Counted from the first letter of the stretch, positions 12,195-22,956 are shown. The stretch: DNA of 64,000 bases from Halomonas heilongjiangensis (GCF_002879645.1 NZ_PNRE01000061.1:19926-83925), one strand, 5' to 3'. Notes: generated by a model from the letters alone, not told the origin. Numbers and translations: made by a program.

Positions 12195-13574
12195 TCACCT
12201 TGATGCATCCGAGCGCAGTGCGGCCACCACCTGTTCCATGCCGGCACTGCGCGATCCCTTGACCAGCACGCTGGCCCCTGGCGGCAGATGGTTGAGGACG
12301 TGGCGCGTCAGCGCCTCCCGATCGTCGAAGTGGCACCCCTTCTCGCCGAAGGCTCGGCTCGCCGCCCGTGCCGGCTCGCCGAAGGTGCCGAGGAAGTCGA
12401 TCCCCAGTTCCCGCGCGTGGCGCCCGATCTCGGCGTGCAACCGGTCGGACGCCTCCCCCAGTTCGCCCATGGCGCCGAGCAGGCACCAGCGCGGCCCGGG
12501 CAGCGCCACCAGCAGGTCGAGCGCCGCCTTCACCGCGCCGGGGTTGGCATTATACGTATCATCCAGCAGTCGTGTGGCGTTGATCCCCTCCACGACGCTC
12601 AAGCGCCCGGGCATCGGCGCCACCGCGGCGAGGCCGGCGAGCACCTCGGCCTCGTCGAGGCCCATGGCCAGCGCGGCCGCAGCCGCGGCCAGGGCGTTGG
12701 CGACGTTGTGGCGCCCCAGCAGGGCGAGCTGCACGCGGCCGAGCTCACGCCCGTCCACGACAAGCGTGAAAGCATAGCGCCCGAGGGCGTCGCAGGCCAG
12801 CGCGGAGGCCGTGACCCGGGCCAACCCCTCGAGGCCGAAGTCGAGCACCTCGCGGGGTGCCGCCAGCCGCGCCCAGGTGGCGAAGTAGGCGTCGTCGCGG
12901 TTGAGCACCGCCACACCATCGGCGGCGAGCCCGGCGAGAATCTCCGCCTTGGCCTGGGCGATGCGGCCCGGACCGCCGAACTCGCCCACATGGGCGCCGG
13001 TGACGTTGGTGATCACCGCTACCCGCGGCTCGGCCAGCACCGTGGTCCAGGCGATCTCGCCGAGGTGGTTGGCGCCGAGCTCCACCACCGCCTGGCGATG
13101 CCCCGGCTCGAGCCCGAGCAGGGTCAGGGGGACACCGATGTCGTTGTTGAGATTGCCGCGGGTCGAAAGCGTCGCTCCACGGCGCGACAGCAGCGCCGCG
13201 AGCAGCTCCTTCACCGTGGTCTTGCCACTGTTGCCGGTCACCGCCACCAGTGGGCCGCCCCAGGCGCGACGCCGCGCCCGACCGAGCAGCCCCAGGGCCA
13301 GGCGGGTATCCGCCACCACCAGCTGCGGCAGCGGATCGTCCCCCGGCCGTTCCACCTTTCTCTCGACCACGGCCGCCACCGCACCGCCTTCCCGGGCCTG
13401 GTCGATGAAGTCGTGGGCATCGAAGCGCTCGCCCTTGAGCGCCACGAACAGGCAGCCGGGCACGAGCCGGCGGGTATCGGTGACGATGGCGGTGAGCGCG
13501 CGGTCCTCGACCGGTGCCGGCAGCCCCAGGGCGTCCGCCACCGCGGCCAGGGTCGCAAGGCCAGACTGGCTCAT
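12195..13574 (-). CDS. murF: UDP-MurNAc-tripeptide D-alanyl-D-alanine ligase
   Basis: A 459-residue Mur ligase adding D-Ala-D-Ala to complete the pentapeptide. It has the N-terminal MurF domain (VTDTRRLVPGCLFVALKGERFDAHDF near residue 30), the P-loop VTGNSGKTTVKELL near residue 110 and the C-terminal DDTYNANPGAVKAALD near residue 330. It overlaps murE upstream (ATGA), so successive ligases of the pathway are coupled in translation. Confidence 0.97.
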   Translation of the reverse strand: MSQSGLATLAAVADALGLPAPVEDRALTAIVTDTRRLVPGCLFVALKGERFDAHDFIDQAREGGAVAAVVERKVERPGDDPLPQLVVADTRLALGLLGRARRRAWGGPLVAVTGNSGKTTVKELLAALLSRRGATLSTRGNLNNDIGVPLTLLGLEPGHRQAVVELGANHLGEIAWTTVLAEPRVAVITNVTGAHVGEFGGPGRIAQAKAEILAGLAADGVAVLNRDDAYFATWARLAAPREVLDFGLEGLARVTASALACDALGRYAFTLVVDGRELGRVQLALLGRHNVANALAAAAAALAMGLDEAEVLAGLAAVAPMPGRLSVVEGINATRLLDDTYNANPGAVKAALDLLVALPGPRWCLLGAMGELGEASDRLHAEIGRHARELGIDFLGTFGEPARAASRAFGEKGCHFDDREALTRHVLNHLPPGASVLVKGSRSAGMEQVVAALRSDASR

Positions 13575-15079
13575 GGCGCCCCCTCCTCGGCCCGGGCCGC
13601 CAGGGCCCGCTCGGCCTCGTCGACATCCGAGAAGGGGTGACGCACGCCGGCCACGTCCTGATAGGTCTCGTGCCCCTTGCCGGCGATCAGCACCACGTCG
13701 TCGCCACCGGCCTCGGCGAGTACCCGGGCGATCGCCTCGGCGCGCCCGCCCAGGTTCCAGGCCCGCTCCCGGCCGTCGTCGGACAGCCCGGCGAGCATCT
13801 GCCCGCGGATCGCCGCGGGCGCCTCGCCGCGCGGGTTGTCGTCGGTGACCACCAGGCGGTCGGCGTGGCGCTCGGCGGCGGCCGCCATCAGCGGGCGCTT
13901 GCCGGCGTCGCGGTCACCGCCGCAGCCGAACAGGCACCACAGTCGACCGCTGCCCGGCAGGTGCGCCGCGAGCGCCGTGAGCGCGCTCTCCAGGGCATCC
14001 GGGGTATGGGCGTAGTCGATCACCACCGTGGGGGCACCAGGGCGCACGAGGGCCTGCATGCGCCCCGGCACCGGCGTCAGTTCGCCGGCGGCGGCGAACA
14101 GCGCCTCCAGTCCATGACCGAGCCCGTGGAGAGTCGCCATGGCGAGCAGGACATTGTCGAGGTTGAAGCGGCCCAGCAGCGGCAGCTCGAGCACCCGTTC
14201 GCCCTCGGGGGTGGCGATCAGTGCCCGCTGTCCGGCCTCATGGGGCCGCCAGTCCACGACCCTCAGGGTCACCGCCTCGTCCTCGCCGGTCGCCAGCACC
14301 CGCACACCGGGGTCCAGACCCGCCAGCATCAACCGGGCCAGCGGATCGTCGGCATTGACCACGGCGAGCTCGAGCTCCGGCCGGCGGAACAGCCGCGCCT
14401 TGGCGGCGGCATAGGCGATCATGCTGCCGTGGTAGTCGAGATGGTCGCGGGTCAGGTTGGTGAACAGCGCGGCGGTGATCCGGCACCCCTCCAAACGCCC
14501 CTGTTCCAGGGCATGGGAGGAGACCTCCATGGCCACGCGCCGGACCCCGCTCGCGGCGAGTTCGCCGAGCGACGCCTGCAGGGCCAGCGGCCCCGGCGTG
14601 GTCAGGCCGGCGTCGATCAGGGCCCCGGGGCGGCCGTGTCCGAGGGTACCGACCAGGCCGGTATCGACGCCGAGTGCCCGACTCAGCTCGGCCAGGTAGT
14701 GGGTCACCGAGCTCTTGCCGTTGGTGCCGGTCACGCCGATCAGTTCCAGCGCGGCAGGCACCGCGAAGAGTTCGCGGCCCAGCTCGCCGAGACGCCCGCG
14801 TAGCCCCTCGAGCGGCACCACCCGAGGATCGACCGGGACGGCCGATGGCGCGTCGGCCTCCCGATGGGCGAGCACCAGACCGGCGCCGGCCGCGAGGGCC
14901 GCTTCGATGAAGTCGCGACCATCGCTGGCCACGCCCGGCACGGCGACGAAGACATCGCCCGCCGTCAGGCGACGGCTGTCCATCACCAGGCGCACCGGGC
15001 GCTCGTCGAGCCGGGGCAGCTCGACCCCGGGCCAGCCCCGCCTCAGGCTGGCCGCCAACCGCGCTGCACTCACCTGCAT
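13571..15079 (-). CDS. murE: UDP-MurNAc-L-Ala-D-Glu--meso-diaminopimelate ligase
   Basis: A 502-residue Mur ligase adding the third peptide residue. The P-loop is GVTGTNGKSSVTHYL near residue 112. The substrate-specificity motif reads DNPR (in VVTDDNPRGEAP near residue 415), the form that selects meso-diaminopimelate rather than lysine, as expected for a Gram-negative. The ATG at 15079 has GGGGAG nine bases upstream. The frame stays open further back into ftsI, but that extension has no family similarity. It starts 37 bp after ftsI. Confidence 0.97.
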   Translation of the reverse strand: MQVSAARLAASLRRGWPGVELPRLDERPVRLVMDSRRLTAGDVFVAVPGVASDGRDFIEAALAAGAGLVLAHREADAPSAVPVDPRVVPLEGLRGRLGELGRELFAVPAALELIGVTGTNGKSSVTHYLAELSRALGVDTGLVGTLGHGRPGALIDAGLTTPGPLALQASLGELAASGVRRVAMEVSSHALEQGRLEGCRITAALFTNLTRDHLDYHGSMIAYAAAKARLFRRPELELAVVNADDPLARLMLAGLDPGVRVLATGEDEAVTLRVVDWRPHEAGQRALIATPEGERVLELPLLGRFNLDNVLLAMATLHGLGHGLEALFAAAGELTPVPGRMQALVRPGAPTVVIDYAHTPDALESALTALAAHLPGSGRLWCLFGCGGDRDAGKRPLMAAAAERHADRLVVTDDNPRGEAPAAIRGQMLAGLSDDGRERAWNLGGRAEAIARVLAEAGGDDVVLIAGKGHETYQDVAGVRHPFSDVDEAERALAARAEEGAP

Positions 15080-15116
15080 GAACTGCGTCTCCCCTGGCTC
15101 GGATACATGGTCGGTT

Positions 15117-16826
15117 TCAGCGAACCCGCTGGTCGGGCGGCACATCGAGCAGCCGCAGGGCGTTGCCGGTGACTCGCGAGAACACCGGCGCCGCCACGGC
15201 GCCACCGTAATACTCCCCTCCACGCGGGTGGTCGATCATCACCACGGTGACGATGCGCGGGTCCGAGACCGGCGCGATGCCCGCGAACAGGCTGCGGTAG
15301 ACGTTCTGCTGGTAACCGCTGGCCGAGGTCTTGCGCACCGTGCCGGACTTGCCGGCCACACGGTAGCCGGCCACGCCGGCACGCCGCCCACCGGTACCCG
15401 GCTGGACCGATTCCTCCATGATCCGCAACAGGTCATGGGCCACGTCGGGTTCGATCACCGGCATGCCCGATGACGGCTCCGACAGCCTGAGCAGCGACGG
15501 CGGCATCCTGACGCCATCGTTGGCGATGGCAGTATAGGCGCTGGCCAGTTGCAACGCCGAAACGGAGAGGCCATAGCCATAGGAGATCGCCGCCCACTGG
15601 CTGCGCGACCAGCGCACCGGTGCCGGCAGGCTGCCGGTGGACTCGCCCGGGAACCCGGTTTCCGGGCTCTGGCCGAAGCCGAGCCGCCGGTAGAGATCCG
15701 GCACCACGGGGTCATCGAGCTCGAGTACCAGCTTCGACATGCCGATGTTGGAGGATTTCTCGAGGATCCCGGCCATGTCCAGCTCGCCGTAGTTGCGGAT
15801 ATCACGGATGGTGAAGCGGTCGATACGCATCCAGCCGGGCGAGGTATCGACCACGGTGTCGCGGTCGAACCGGCCGCTCTCCATGATCGCCGCCATGGCC
15901 AGGGGCTTCATCACCGAGCCGGGCTCGAAGACGTCGACGATGGCCTGGTTGCGCAGCCCACGCGGGTCGATGCCGGCACGATTGTTGGGGTTGTAGGAGG
16001 GCTGGTTGGCCATGGCCAGCACCTCGCCGCTGCGGGCATCCATCATCACCACCACCCCGCCGTCGGCCTCGTGCTCGGTCACCGCGGCCTTGAGTTCGCG
16101 ATAGGCCATGTACTGCAGGCGCTGGTCGATGGAAAGGGTGAGATCGCCGCCGGGCCGCGCCTCGCGCAGCAGTTGCAGGTCGCGCACCAGGCGGCCGCGC
16201 CGGTCCTTGAGCACCCGCCGCTGCCCGGGGGTCCCGGCGAGATGGGGCTGGTAGGCGAGCTCGAGGCCTTCCTGGCCGGCGTCGTCGACGTTCGTCACCC
16301 CCAGCAGCTGGGCGGTGACCTCGCCGGCCGGGTAGTAGCGCTTGTATTCGTTCTGGGCATAGACACCGGGAATCCGCAGGTCGAGGACCCGCTGGGCCGC
16401 CTCCGGGGTCATCTGCCGCCGCAGGTACATGAACTCGCGTTCGCCGTAGCGCCCGACGCGTTCGTTGAGCGCATCGAGCTCCACCCCCAGGGCCCGGGCC
16501 AGCATCAGCCGCTGGATGCTGTCCACCGGCAGCTCCTGGGGATTGGCCCACAGCGTCACCACCGGCGTGGAAATGGCCAGCGGTTCGCCGTTGCGGTCGG
16601 TGATCATGCCCCGGTGGGCGGAAATGGTGTCGGTGCGCAGGGTGCGGGCATCGCCCTGCCCCTGCAGGAAGGGGCGGTCGATCACGTGCAGGATGGCGAT
16701 GCGACCGCCCAGCAGGCCGAGGCCGATCGCCACCAGCAGCAATACCAGGCCATAGCGCAACCCGCCCATGGGCGCCATGGGCGGCGGGCGGCGCGGCGTC
16801 ACCCCGCTGCGCACCTCGGTACTCAT
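15117..16826 (-). CDS. ftsI: Peptidoglycan D,D-transpeptidase FtsI (PBP3)
   Basis: A 569-residue class B penicillin-binding protein that cross-links septal peptidoglycan in the periplasm. One N-terminal membrane helix spans about residues 24-42. A pedestal domain follows, then the transpeptidase domain. Catalytic motifs are S304-V-M-K307, the SSN motif at 358-360 and K493-S-G. The start ATG overlaps the ftsL stop (ATGA); the longer reading frame running back through ftsL is rejected. The beta-lactam target motifs look unaltered. Confidence 0.97.
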   Translation of the reverse strand: MSTEVRSGVTPRRPPPMAPMGGLRYGLVLLLVAIGLGLLGGRIAILHVIDRPFLQGQGDARTLRTDTISAHRGMITDRNGEPLAISTPVVTLWANPQELPVDSIQRLMLARALGVELDALNERVGRYGEREFMYLRRQMTPEAAQRVLDLRIPGVYAQNEYKRYYPAGEVTAQLLGVTNVDDAGQEGLELAYQPHLAGTPGQRRVLKDRRGRLVRDLQLLREARPGGDLTLSIDQRLQYMAYRELKAAVTEHEADGGVVVMMDARSGEVLAMANQPSYNPNNRAGIDPRGLRNQAIVDVFEPGSVMKPLAMAAIMESGRFDRDTVVDTSPGWMRIDRFTIRDIRNYGELDMAGILEKSSNIGMSKLVLELDDPVVPDLYRRLGFGQSPETGFPGESTGSLPAPVRWSRSQWAAISYGYGLSVSALQLASAYTAIANDGVRMPPSLLRLSEPSSGMPVIEPDVAHDLLRIMEESVQPGTGGRRAGVAGYRVAGKSGTVRKTSASGYQQNVYRSLFAGIAPVSDPRIVTVVMIDHPRGGEYYGGAVAAPVFSRVTGNALRLLDVPPDQRVR

Positions 16827-17143
16827 GGCCGGATCACCTCGACCTCGTTGACATCGGGCAGGCGCATCTCCAGGCGTTCGACGGCGAGGCGTTCGATACG
16901 GGCCGGCGACGACCAGGCGCTCTCCTCGAGCAGCAGCTGGCCCCACTCGGTCTGCAACTGGTTCTGCTCACGCTCGAGCTGCTGCAGACGGCCATACTGC
17001 TCGCGGGTCAGGTGGCTGGCGGTGATCACCGCCAGGGCACTGACCAGGCAGGCCATCACCAGCAGGGTGGCGACCAGCAGCAGGCTCGACCGGCCCCGCA
17101 GCCAGTCGAAGGCGGATGCCGTCGCGGGTCGTCCCTGGACCAT
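16823..17143 (-). CDS. ftsL: Cell division protein FtsL
   Basis: A 106-residue bitopic protein of the FtsQLB complex. It has a short cytoplasmic segment, one transmembrane helix at about residues 20-42 and a periplasmic leucine-zipper-like coiled coil (REQYGRLQQLEREQNQLQTE). The tail ARIERLAVERLEMRLPDVNEVEVI is typical of proteobacterial FtsL. It lies nine bases after rsmH and overlaps ftsI by four. Size and position make the call secure despite low sequence conservation in the family. Confidence 0.93.
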   Translation of the reverse strand: MVQGRPATASAFDWLRGRSSLLLVATLLVMACLVSALAVITASHLTREQYGRLQQLEREQNQLQTEWGQLLLEESAWSSPARIERLAVERLEMRLPDVNEVEVIRP

Positions 17144-17152
17144 GACGCCTCC

Positions 17153-18109
17153 TCAATGCCGCTTGCGTGCCACGCGCATCACCGCACTGCGGGCACGGGG
17201 GTTGTCCTCGACCTCGGCGGCCGTCGGGCGCTGCGCCTTGCCCAGGGCCTCCAGCCGCCGCTCGAGCTGGTCGTCACGGATCGGCACGCCGCGTGGCAGG
17301 TGGGTATCGCCCCGCACATGCTGGCGAATGAAGCGCTTGACCCGGCGGTCCTCCAGGGAGTGGAAGCTGATCACCACCAGGTGACCGCCCGGAGCCAGGG
17401 CCTCCAGCGCCGCCTCCAGGGCCGCATCGAGCTGCTCGAGCTCGCCGTTGACCTGGATGCGCAGCGCCTGGAAGACACGGGTCGCCGGGTGCTTGCCTTT
17501 CTCCCAGGCGGGATGGGCGGTCTTGACGACATCGGCGAGATCCGCCGTGCGGGTGAAGGGCCGTTCGGTGCGACGCGCGACGATGGCCCGAGCCAGACGC
17601 CGGGCGAAGCGCTCCTCGCCGTAGGTCTTGAAGACCCGGGCGATCTCCGCCTCCTTGGCCCGGCCAATGAAGTCCGCCGCACTCTCGCCGCGGGTCGGAT
17701 CCATGCGCATGTCCAGCGGGCCGTCGCGCAGGAAGCTGAAACCGCGCTCGGGGTCGTCGAGCTGGGGCGAGGAGACGCCGACGTCGAGCAGGATGCCGGC
17801 CAGCCGACCGTGCAGGCCATGGCGATCGGCGATCTCGCCGAGCCGGGCGAACTCGCCCTGCTCGATGGCAAAGCGCGGATCCGTGATGGCGGCCGCCTCG
17901 GCGATCGCCTGGGGATCGCGATCGATGGCCAGCAGGCGCCCTTCGGGAGCCAGCCGGCCGAGGATCTCACGGGAGTGGCCGCCGCGCCCGAAGGTGCCAT
18001 CCAGGTAAGCGCCGCGCGGCTCGTGGACCAGGGCGGCGACGGCGCCATCGAGCAGCACGCTGGCATGGCGAAAGCCGCGGGAGGCGTGTTCAGGGGCGGG
18101 TGACGGCAT
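17153..18109 (-). CDS. rsmH: 16S rRNA m4C1402 methyltransferase RsmH
   Basis: A 318-residue SAM-dependent methyltransferase (formerly MraW) that modifies C1402 of 16S rRNA with RsmI, whose gene lies just beyond rnpB. The motif [17 protein letters not shown] near residue 36 is the SAM-binding start of the family, and the C-terminal part has [19 protein letters not shown] near residue 242. I use the ATG at 18109, with GAG 7 bp upstream. An in-frame ATG at 18208 lies inside the RNase P RNA gene and cannot be the start. It heads the dcw cluster; the usual mraZ upstream is missing. Confidence 0.95.
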   Translation of the reverse strand: MPSPAPEHASRGFRHASVLLDGAVAALVHEPRGAYLDGTFGRGGHSREILGRLAPEGRLLAIDRDPQAIAEAAAITDPRFAIEQGEFARLGEIADRHGLHGRLAGILLDVGVSSPQLDDPERGFSFLRDGPLDMRMDPTRGESAADFIGRAKEAEIARVFKTYGEERFARRLARAIVARRTERPFTRTADLADVVKTAHPAWEKGKHPATRVFQALRIQVNGELEQLDAALEAALEALAPGGHLVVISFHSLEDRRVKRFIRQHVRGDTHLPRGVPIRDDQLERRLEALGKAQRPTAAEVEDNPRARSAVMRVARKRH

Positions 18110-18160
18110 GCGCTTCTCGATGACAAGCTGGAGGGGGCGGACGCGACGACAAGATTCGCG

Positions 18161-18527
<367 letters not shown>

Positions 18528-18533
18528 GCGGCA

Positions 18534-18562
18534 AGCATACCAGCGCCTCGCGCGCCCCTCAA
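18534..18562 (-). promoter_or_regulatory. Sigma-70 promoter of rnpB
   Basis: The -35 TTGAGG (18557-18562), a 17-bp spacer and -10 TATGCT (18534-18539) on the minus strand place a start 7-8 bases downstream, exactly at the predicted 5' end of the RNA. The -35 overlaps the stop codon of rsmI. Confidence 0.7.
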
Positions 18563-19416
18563 TCCCCGTCCTTGAGCGCCTGCGCCCTGGCGTACCAGGC
18601 CTTCTTGCCGCCGCCGAGCACCCGGGCCGCCACCGCCGCGGCCTGCTTGACCCCCACCCCCTCGACCAGCATCGCCGCGAGGAGGGCGTCGGCGTCCACC
18701 GCCGCGGCCTCCTCGTCTTCGCGGGGCGGGGCACCGGCCACCATGATCACGAACTCGCCGCGGGCCTGGTCGGGGTCGGTCGCCATGCGCTCGAGCAGCT
18801 CGGCCGCCGTGCCGTCGAGGAAGGTCTCGAAGGCCTTGGACAACTCTCGCGCCAGCACCAGGCGACGACCGCCCAGGCAGGTGGCCAGGTCGGCCAGGGT
18901 GTCGCGGATACGATGAGGGGACTCATAGAAGACCAGGGTCTCCTCGCGCCTCGCCAGCGCCTCCAGGCGGCCGCGGCGGCCACTCCCCTTCGCCGGCAGG
19001 AAGCCACTGAACAGGAAGCGGTCGGTGGGCAGGCCCGCCGCCGAGAGCGCCGTCACCAGGGCACAGGGGCCTGGCAGCGGCACGATACGCCGGCCGCGGG
19101 CACGCAGCTCGCGCACCAGCACGAAGCCCGGGTCGCTGATCAGTGGCGTGCCGGCATCGCTGACCAGGGCGATCGACTCACCGGCGGCGAGCCGCGCATC
19201 GAGCTGGGCAACCCGGGCCGCCTCGTTGTGCTCGTGCAGCGAGAGCATCGGCACCGAGAGCCCGAGGTGCCGCAACAGCCGGGCCGTGTGTCGGGTATCC
19301 TCGGCGGCGACCAGCGCCACCTCGCCCAGCACCCTGGCGGCGCGGGGGCTCAGATCCTCCAGATTCCCAATCGGCGTGGCGACCACGTACAATGTGCCCA
19401 TACTCGAGTCAGACAT
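18559..19416 (-). CDS. rsmI: 16S rRNA 2'-O-ribose C1402 methyltransferase RsmI
   Basis: A 285-residue tetrapyrrole-methylase-fold enzyme that methylates the ribose of C1402 in 16S rRNA, the same nucleotide that RsmH modifies. The N-terminus MGTLYVVATPIGNLEDLSPRA and the following VAAEDTRHTARLL are diagnostic, and ESIALVSDAGTPLISDPG follows near residue 80. The chosen ATG has AGGGGAG six bases upstream; a second ATG five codons later is possible. It is divergent from lpoA with only 38 bp between the two starts. Confidence 0.96.
   Translation of the reverse strand: MSDSSMGTLYVVATPIGNLEDLSPRAARVLGEVALVAAEDTRHTARLLRHLGLSVPMLSLHEHNEAARVAQLDARLAAGESIALVSDAGTPLISDPGFVLVRELRARGRRIVPLPGPCALVTALSAAGLPTDRFLFSGFLPAKGSGRRGRLEALARREETLVFYESPHRIRDTLADLATCLGGRRLVLARELSKAFETFLDGTAAELLERMATDPDQARGEFVIMVAGAPPREDEEAAAVDADALLAAMLVEGVGVKQAAAVAARVLGGGKKAWYARAQALKDGD
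19388..19393 (+). promoter_or_regulatory. Candidate -10 element for lpoA operon
   Basis: TACAAT lies 61 bp upstream of the lpoA ATG, inside the start of divergent rsmI. No strong -35 is evident at 17 bp. Given the 38-bp divergent gap, promoters of both genes must lie partly within each other's coding sequence. Confidence 0.35.
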
Positions 19417-19454
19417 GTCGGCTCCCCTGGCGCCCTCAGGACAAGGATGGATTC

Positions 19455-21266
19455 ATGCGGAAAATGCCCCGCGGCCCCATGGCCGCCGCGCTCCTGGCAC
19501 TGCTGCTGGTCGGCTGTGCCTATCAACCCGGTATCGTCGAGCGCATGCCCGACGACGATCCCGGCCGCCTGCTCGAGCAGGCCCAGCAGCAAGCCCCCGA
19601 ACAGGCCGCCCTCACCCGGCTCGAAGCGGCCGACATCCTAGCACGCCAGGGGCAGCGCACCCAGGCACTCGAGATCGCCGGCGACATCGACGACGGCCTG
19701 CTCCCCGGCCAGGCCAGGGCACGCTGGGCACTGCTGCTCTCCGGGTTGGGTGAGGACCTGGACGACCCCTGGGCGGTGATCCAGGCCGGACAGGACATCG
19801 ACGCCCTCGACCTCTCCCGCGACCAGGCCGACACCCTGCGCCAGCGCCTGGGGCTGGCCCTGCTCGAGGTCGACGAGCCTGGCGCCGCCGCCGAGGCACT
19901 GCTTCGTGCCCAGGCCGACTCCGACCAGGAGGCCCTCAACGATCCGATCTGGAAGGCCCTCTCGCGTCTCGATGGGCGCGAACTCTCGGCGCTGCGCGAC
20001 GGCGCCGACGACCTCACCCAGGGCTGGCTGGACCTGGCCGAGCTGGCCCGCAGCAGCGCCGGCGACCTGGAGCGACTGTTCAGCCGCCTCGACGACTGGC
20101 GTGAGCGCCACCCCCGGCACCCCGCCGCACGGCGGGTACCCTCCGATCTGCTGGCCCTGCGCGACCTGCGCGGGATGGAGGTCGACCACATCGCCGTCTT
20201 CCTGCCCGAATCGGGCCCGTTGTCGGGCGTCGCCGGCGCCATCCGCGAAGGCATGCGCGCCCATCACCTCAACGCCGCCGATGGCGGCAGCAGCGCCCGC
20301 CTGAGCTTCATCGACGCCAGCAACAGCGACCTTGCGGCGCTCTATCGAGAGGCCGAGAATCGCGGCGCCCAGGTGGTGATCGGCCCGCTCGACAAGGATC
20401 AGGTCACCGAGCTCGAGAACCTCGACAGCGTGCCGCTGCCGACCCTGGCGCTCAACTATGGCCATGGCGAACGCAACCAGGCCCGAGGGCTCTTCCAGTA
20501 CGGCCTCTCCGCCGAGGACGAGGCCCGCCAGTCGGCGCGCCGCGCCTGGCAGGACGGCCACCGCCGGGCGGTCCTGATGGTGCCGGACAACGACTGGGGG
20601 CGTCGCGTCGGTGAAGCCTTCTGGAGCGAGTGGAGCGAGCGCGGCGGCGAGGTCACCAATGCCGTGCGCTACGACCCGGAGGGCAGCGTCGCCAATGCGG
20701 TGCGCCCGGCGCTGCGCGTGAGCGGTGAACGCGCACGGCTCGGCGACATCGACATGCTGTTCCTGCTCGCCCTGCCCGAGTATGCCCGCCAGGTCCCCCC
20801 CACCCTGGACTACTACTACGCCAGCGGATTGCCGATCTATGCCACCTCGCATCTCTTCGAGGGTCGCCTGCAGCCGCGGCTGGACCACGACCTCGACGAT
20901 GTCCAGTTCATCGACATCCCCTGGCAGATTCCCGATGCCGCGGTGGGCGGCGAGGACGCCCTGCCCTTCACGACCAGCTATCGCCAGTTGCGCGAGGAGT
21001 CCGACCCGGCGCTGTTCCGACTGATGGCCATGGGGGTCGATGCCTATGAACTCGCGCGCCGCCTGCCGCAATTCCAGGCCGTGCCGGACAGCGAGCTGTA
21101 CGGCGCCACCGGGACCCTGCGCCCGGGAAGCGACGGTCGCATCCAGCGCCAGTTGCCCTGGGCGCGCTTCGAGAACGGCGTGCCGCGTCCCATCCTGATC
21201 CCCGGGCTCTTCGGCCAGGGCGGCCGCGGCGGCTCCAGCGACAACCACGACGCCAGCAGCGACTGA
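19455..21266 (+). CDS. lpoA: Outer-membrane lipoprotein activator of PBP1a, LpoA
   Basis: A 603-residue lipoprotein with a signal peptide and lipobox LLLVGC; the lipidated cysteine is residue 21. The N-terminal half is helical and TPR-like. The C-terminal half (from about residue 230, VDHIAVFLPESGPLSGVAGAIREG) has the periplasmic-binding-protein fold of LppC/LpoA proteins, which stimulate PBP1a from the outer membrane. The start ATG has AAGGA upstream; an earlier in-frame ATG would bury the signal peptide. It overlaps yraN by one base (TGATG), as in other gammaproteobacteria. Confidence 0.93.
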   Translation: MRKMPRGPMAAALLALLLVGCAYQPGIVERMPDDDPGRLLEQAQQQAPEQAALTRLEAADILARQGQRTQALEIAGDIDDGLLPGQARARWALLLSGLGEDLDDPWAVIQAGQDIDALDLSRDQADTLRQRLGLALLEVDEPGAAAEALLRAQADSDQEALNDPIWKALSRLDGRELSALRDGADDLTQGWLDLAELARSSAGDLERLFSRLDDWRERHPRHPAARRVPSDLLALRDLRGMEVDHIAVFLPESGPLSGVAGAIREGMRAHHLNAADGGSSARLSFIDASNSDLAALYREAENRGAQVVIGPLDKDQVTELENLDSVPLPTLALNYGHGERNQARGLFQYGLSAEDEARQSARRAWQDGHRRAVLMVPDNDWGRRVGEAFWSEWSERGGEVTNAVRYDPEGSVANAVRPALRVSGERARLGDIDMLFLLALPEYARQVPPTLDYYYASGLPIYATSHLFEGRLQPRLDHDLDDVQFIDIPWQIPDAAVGGEDALPFTTSYRQLREESDPALFRLMAMGVDAYELARRLPQFQAVPDSELYGATGTLRPGSDGRIQRQLPWARFENGVPRPILIPGLFGQGGRGGSSDNHDASSD

Positions 21267-21634
21267 TGGCCGGCCCCCGCGACGCCCGGGCCCGTGGCGG
21301 CGCCGTCGAGCGTCTCGCCGCGGCCTGGCTGGCCGACCGGGGCCTCGATCTCGAGGCGAGCAACCAGCACGCCAAGGGCGGCGAGATCGACCTGGTGATG
21401 CGCGACGGCGAGGTACTGGTGTTCGTCGAGGTTCGTCACCGTGCCGACACCCGCCACGGCCACCCGCTCGAGACCGTCACCGCCGCCAAGCAGCGCCGCC
21501 TGATCCGGGCGGCGCGTTTTTATCTCCAGCGCAACGGGCTATCATGTCCCTGCCGCTTCGACGTGCTGGCCGTGACCGGCCAGGCCCCGGCCCTCGACTT
21601 CCTGTGGGTGCAGGGTGCCTTCGACGCGTTCTGA
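21266..21634 (+). CDS. yraN: UPF0102 family protein YraN
   Basis: A 122-residue member of the UPF0102 family. The motif GGEIDLVMRDGEVLVFVEVRHR near residues 38-59 resembles the catalytic core of restriction-endonuclease-like (PD-D/ExK) nucleases, though the usual lysine appears as arginine here. Biological function is not established. It is translationally coupled to lpoA and followed by diaA, the conserved lpoA-yraN-diaA-dolP order. Confidence 0.9.
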   Translation: MAGPRDARARGGAVERLAAAWLADRGLDLEASNQHAKGGEIDLVMRDGEVLVFVEVRHRADTRHGHPLETVTAAKQRRLIRAARFYLQRNGLSCPCRFDVLAVTGQAPALDFLWVQGAFDAF

Positions 21635-22279
<645 letters not shown>

Positions 22280-22284
22280 CTCCC

Positions 22285-22863
22285 ATGACCAAGAAGTCCC
22301 TGTGCACCCCCCTGCTGCTGACCCTGGCACTCGGCATCGCCGGCTGTACCGCCGTTACCGGCGTCACCAACCCCGGCACCCTCGACGAGAACTACGGCAG
22401 ACGCACCCTCGGCACCCAGGTCGAGGATGAGAGCATCGAGACCAAGATCCGTCACAACCTGCGTCGTACCGACGCCCGCCTGGGCGACGCGCGCATCAAT
22501 GTCGACGCCTACAACGGCGTGGTTCTGCTCACCGGCCAGGTGCCGAGCGAAGAGCTGAAGGACAAGGCGACCGAGATCGCCGGCGAGGTGCGCAACGTGC
22601 GCGAGGTGCACAACGAACTGACCGTGGCCGGCAACCTGCCCGCCAGCCAGCGGCTTTCGGATACCTGGGTGAATACCCGGATCCGCACCAACCTGGCCGG
22701 CAACGAGTCGATCGACTCGGGACGCATCCGCGTGGTCACCGAGAACGCCAGCGTCTACCTGATGGGCATCGTCAGCCGCGCCGAAGCGGATCGTATCGTC
22801 GAGGCGGTCTCGCGGATCGGCGGCGTGCAGCGCATCGTCAAGGTATTCGACTACATCGACTGA
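22285..22863 (+). CDS. dolP: Two-BON-domain outer-membrane lipoprotein DolP (YraP)
   Basis: A 192-residue lipoprotein with signal peptide and lipobox GIAGC (cysteine 21), followed by two BON domains at about residues 47-115 and 125-190. DolP in E. coli localises to division sites and maintains outer-membrane integrity under sigma-E control. It begins five bases after diaA and ends at a strong terminator, closing the lpoA operon. Confidence 0.93.
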   Translation: MTKKSLCTPLLLTLALGIAGCTAVTGVTNPGTLDENYGRRTLGTQVEDESIETKIRHNLRRTDARLGDARINVDAYNGVVLLTGQVPSEELKDKATEIAGEVRNVREVHNELTVAGNLPASQRLSDTWVNTRIRTNLAGNESIDSGRIRVVTENASVYLMGIVSRAEADRIVEAVSRIGGVQRIVKVFDYID

Positions 22864-22886
22864 CGCTCTCGAGCCCTGGATCGCGA

Positions 22887-22917
22887 ACGGCAGGCCCGAA
22901 GGCCTGCCGTTTCGTTT
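22887..22917 (+). terminator. Intrinsic terminator after dolP
   Basis: A perfect 10-bp stem (ACGGCAGGCC with GGCCTGCCGT) with loop CGAA is followed by TTCGTTT. It ends the lpoA-yraN-diaA-dolP operon and may also serve convergent sspB. Confidence 0.85.
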
Positions 22918-22956
22918 GCCGCTCTTCTCACCTTCACACCCACGCCTCGCATCAGG

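Noticed and set aside
15080..15223. Longer murE start within ftsI
   Set aside because: No similarity to Mur ligases before the ATG at 15079, which has a good Shine-Dalgarno sequence.
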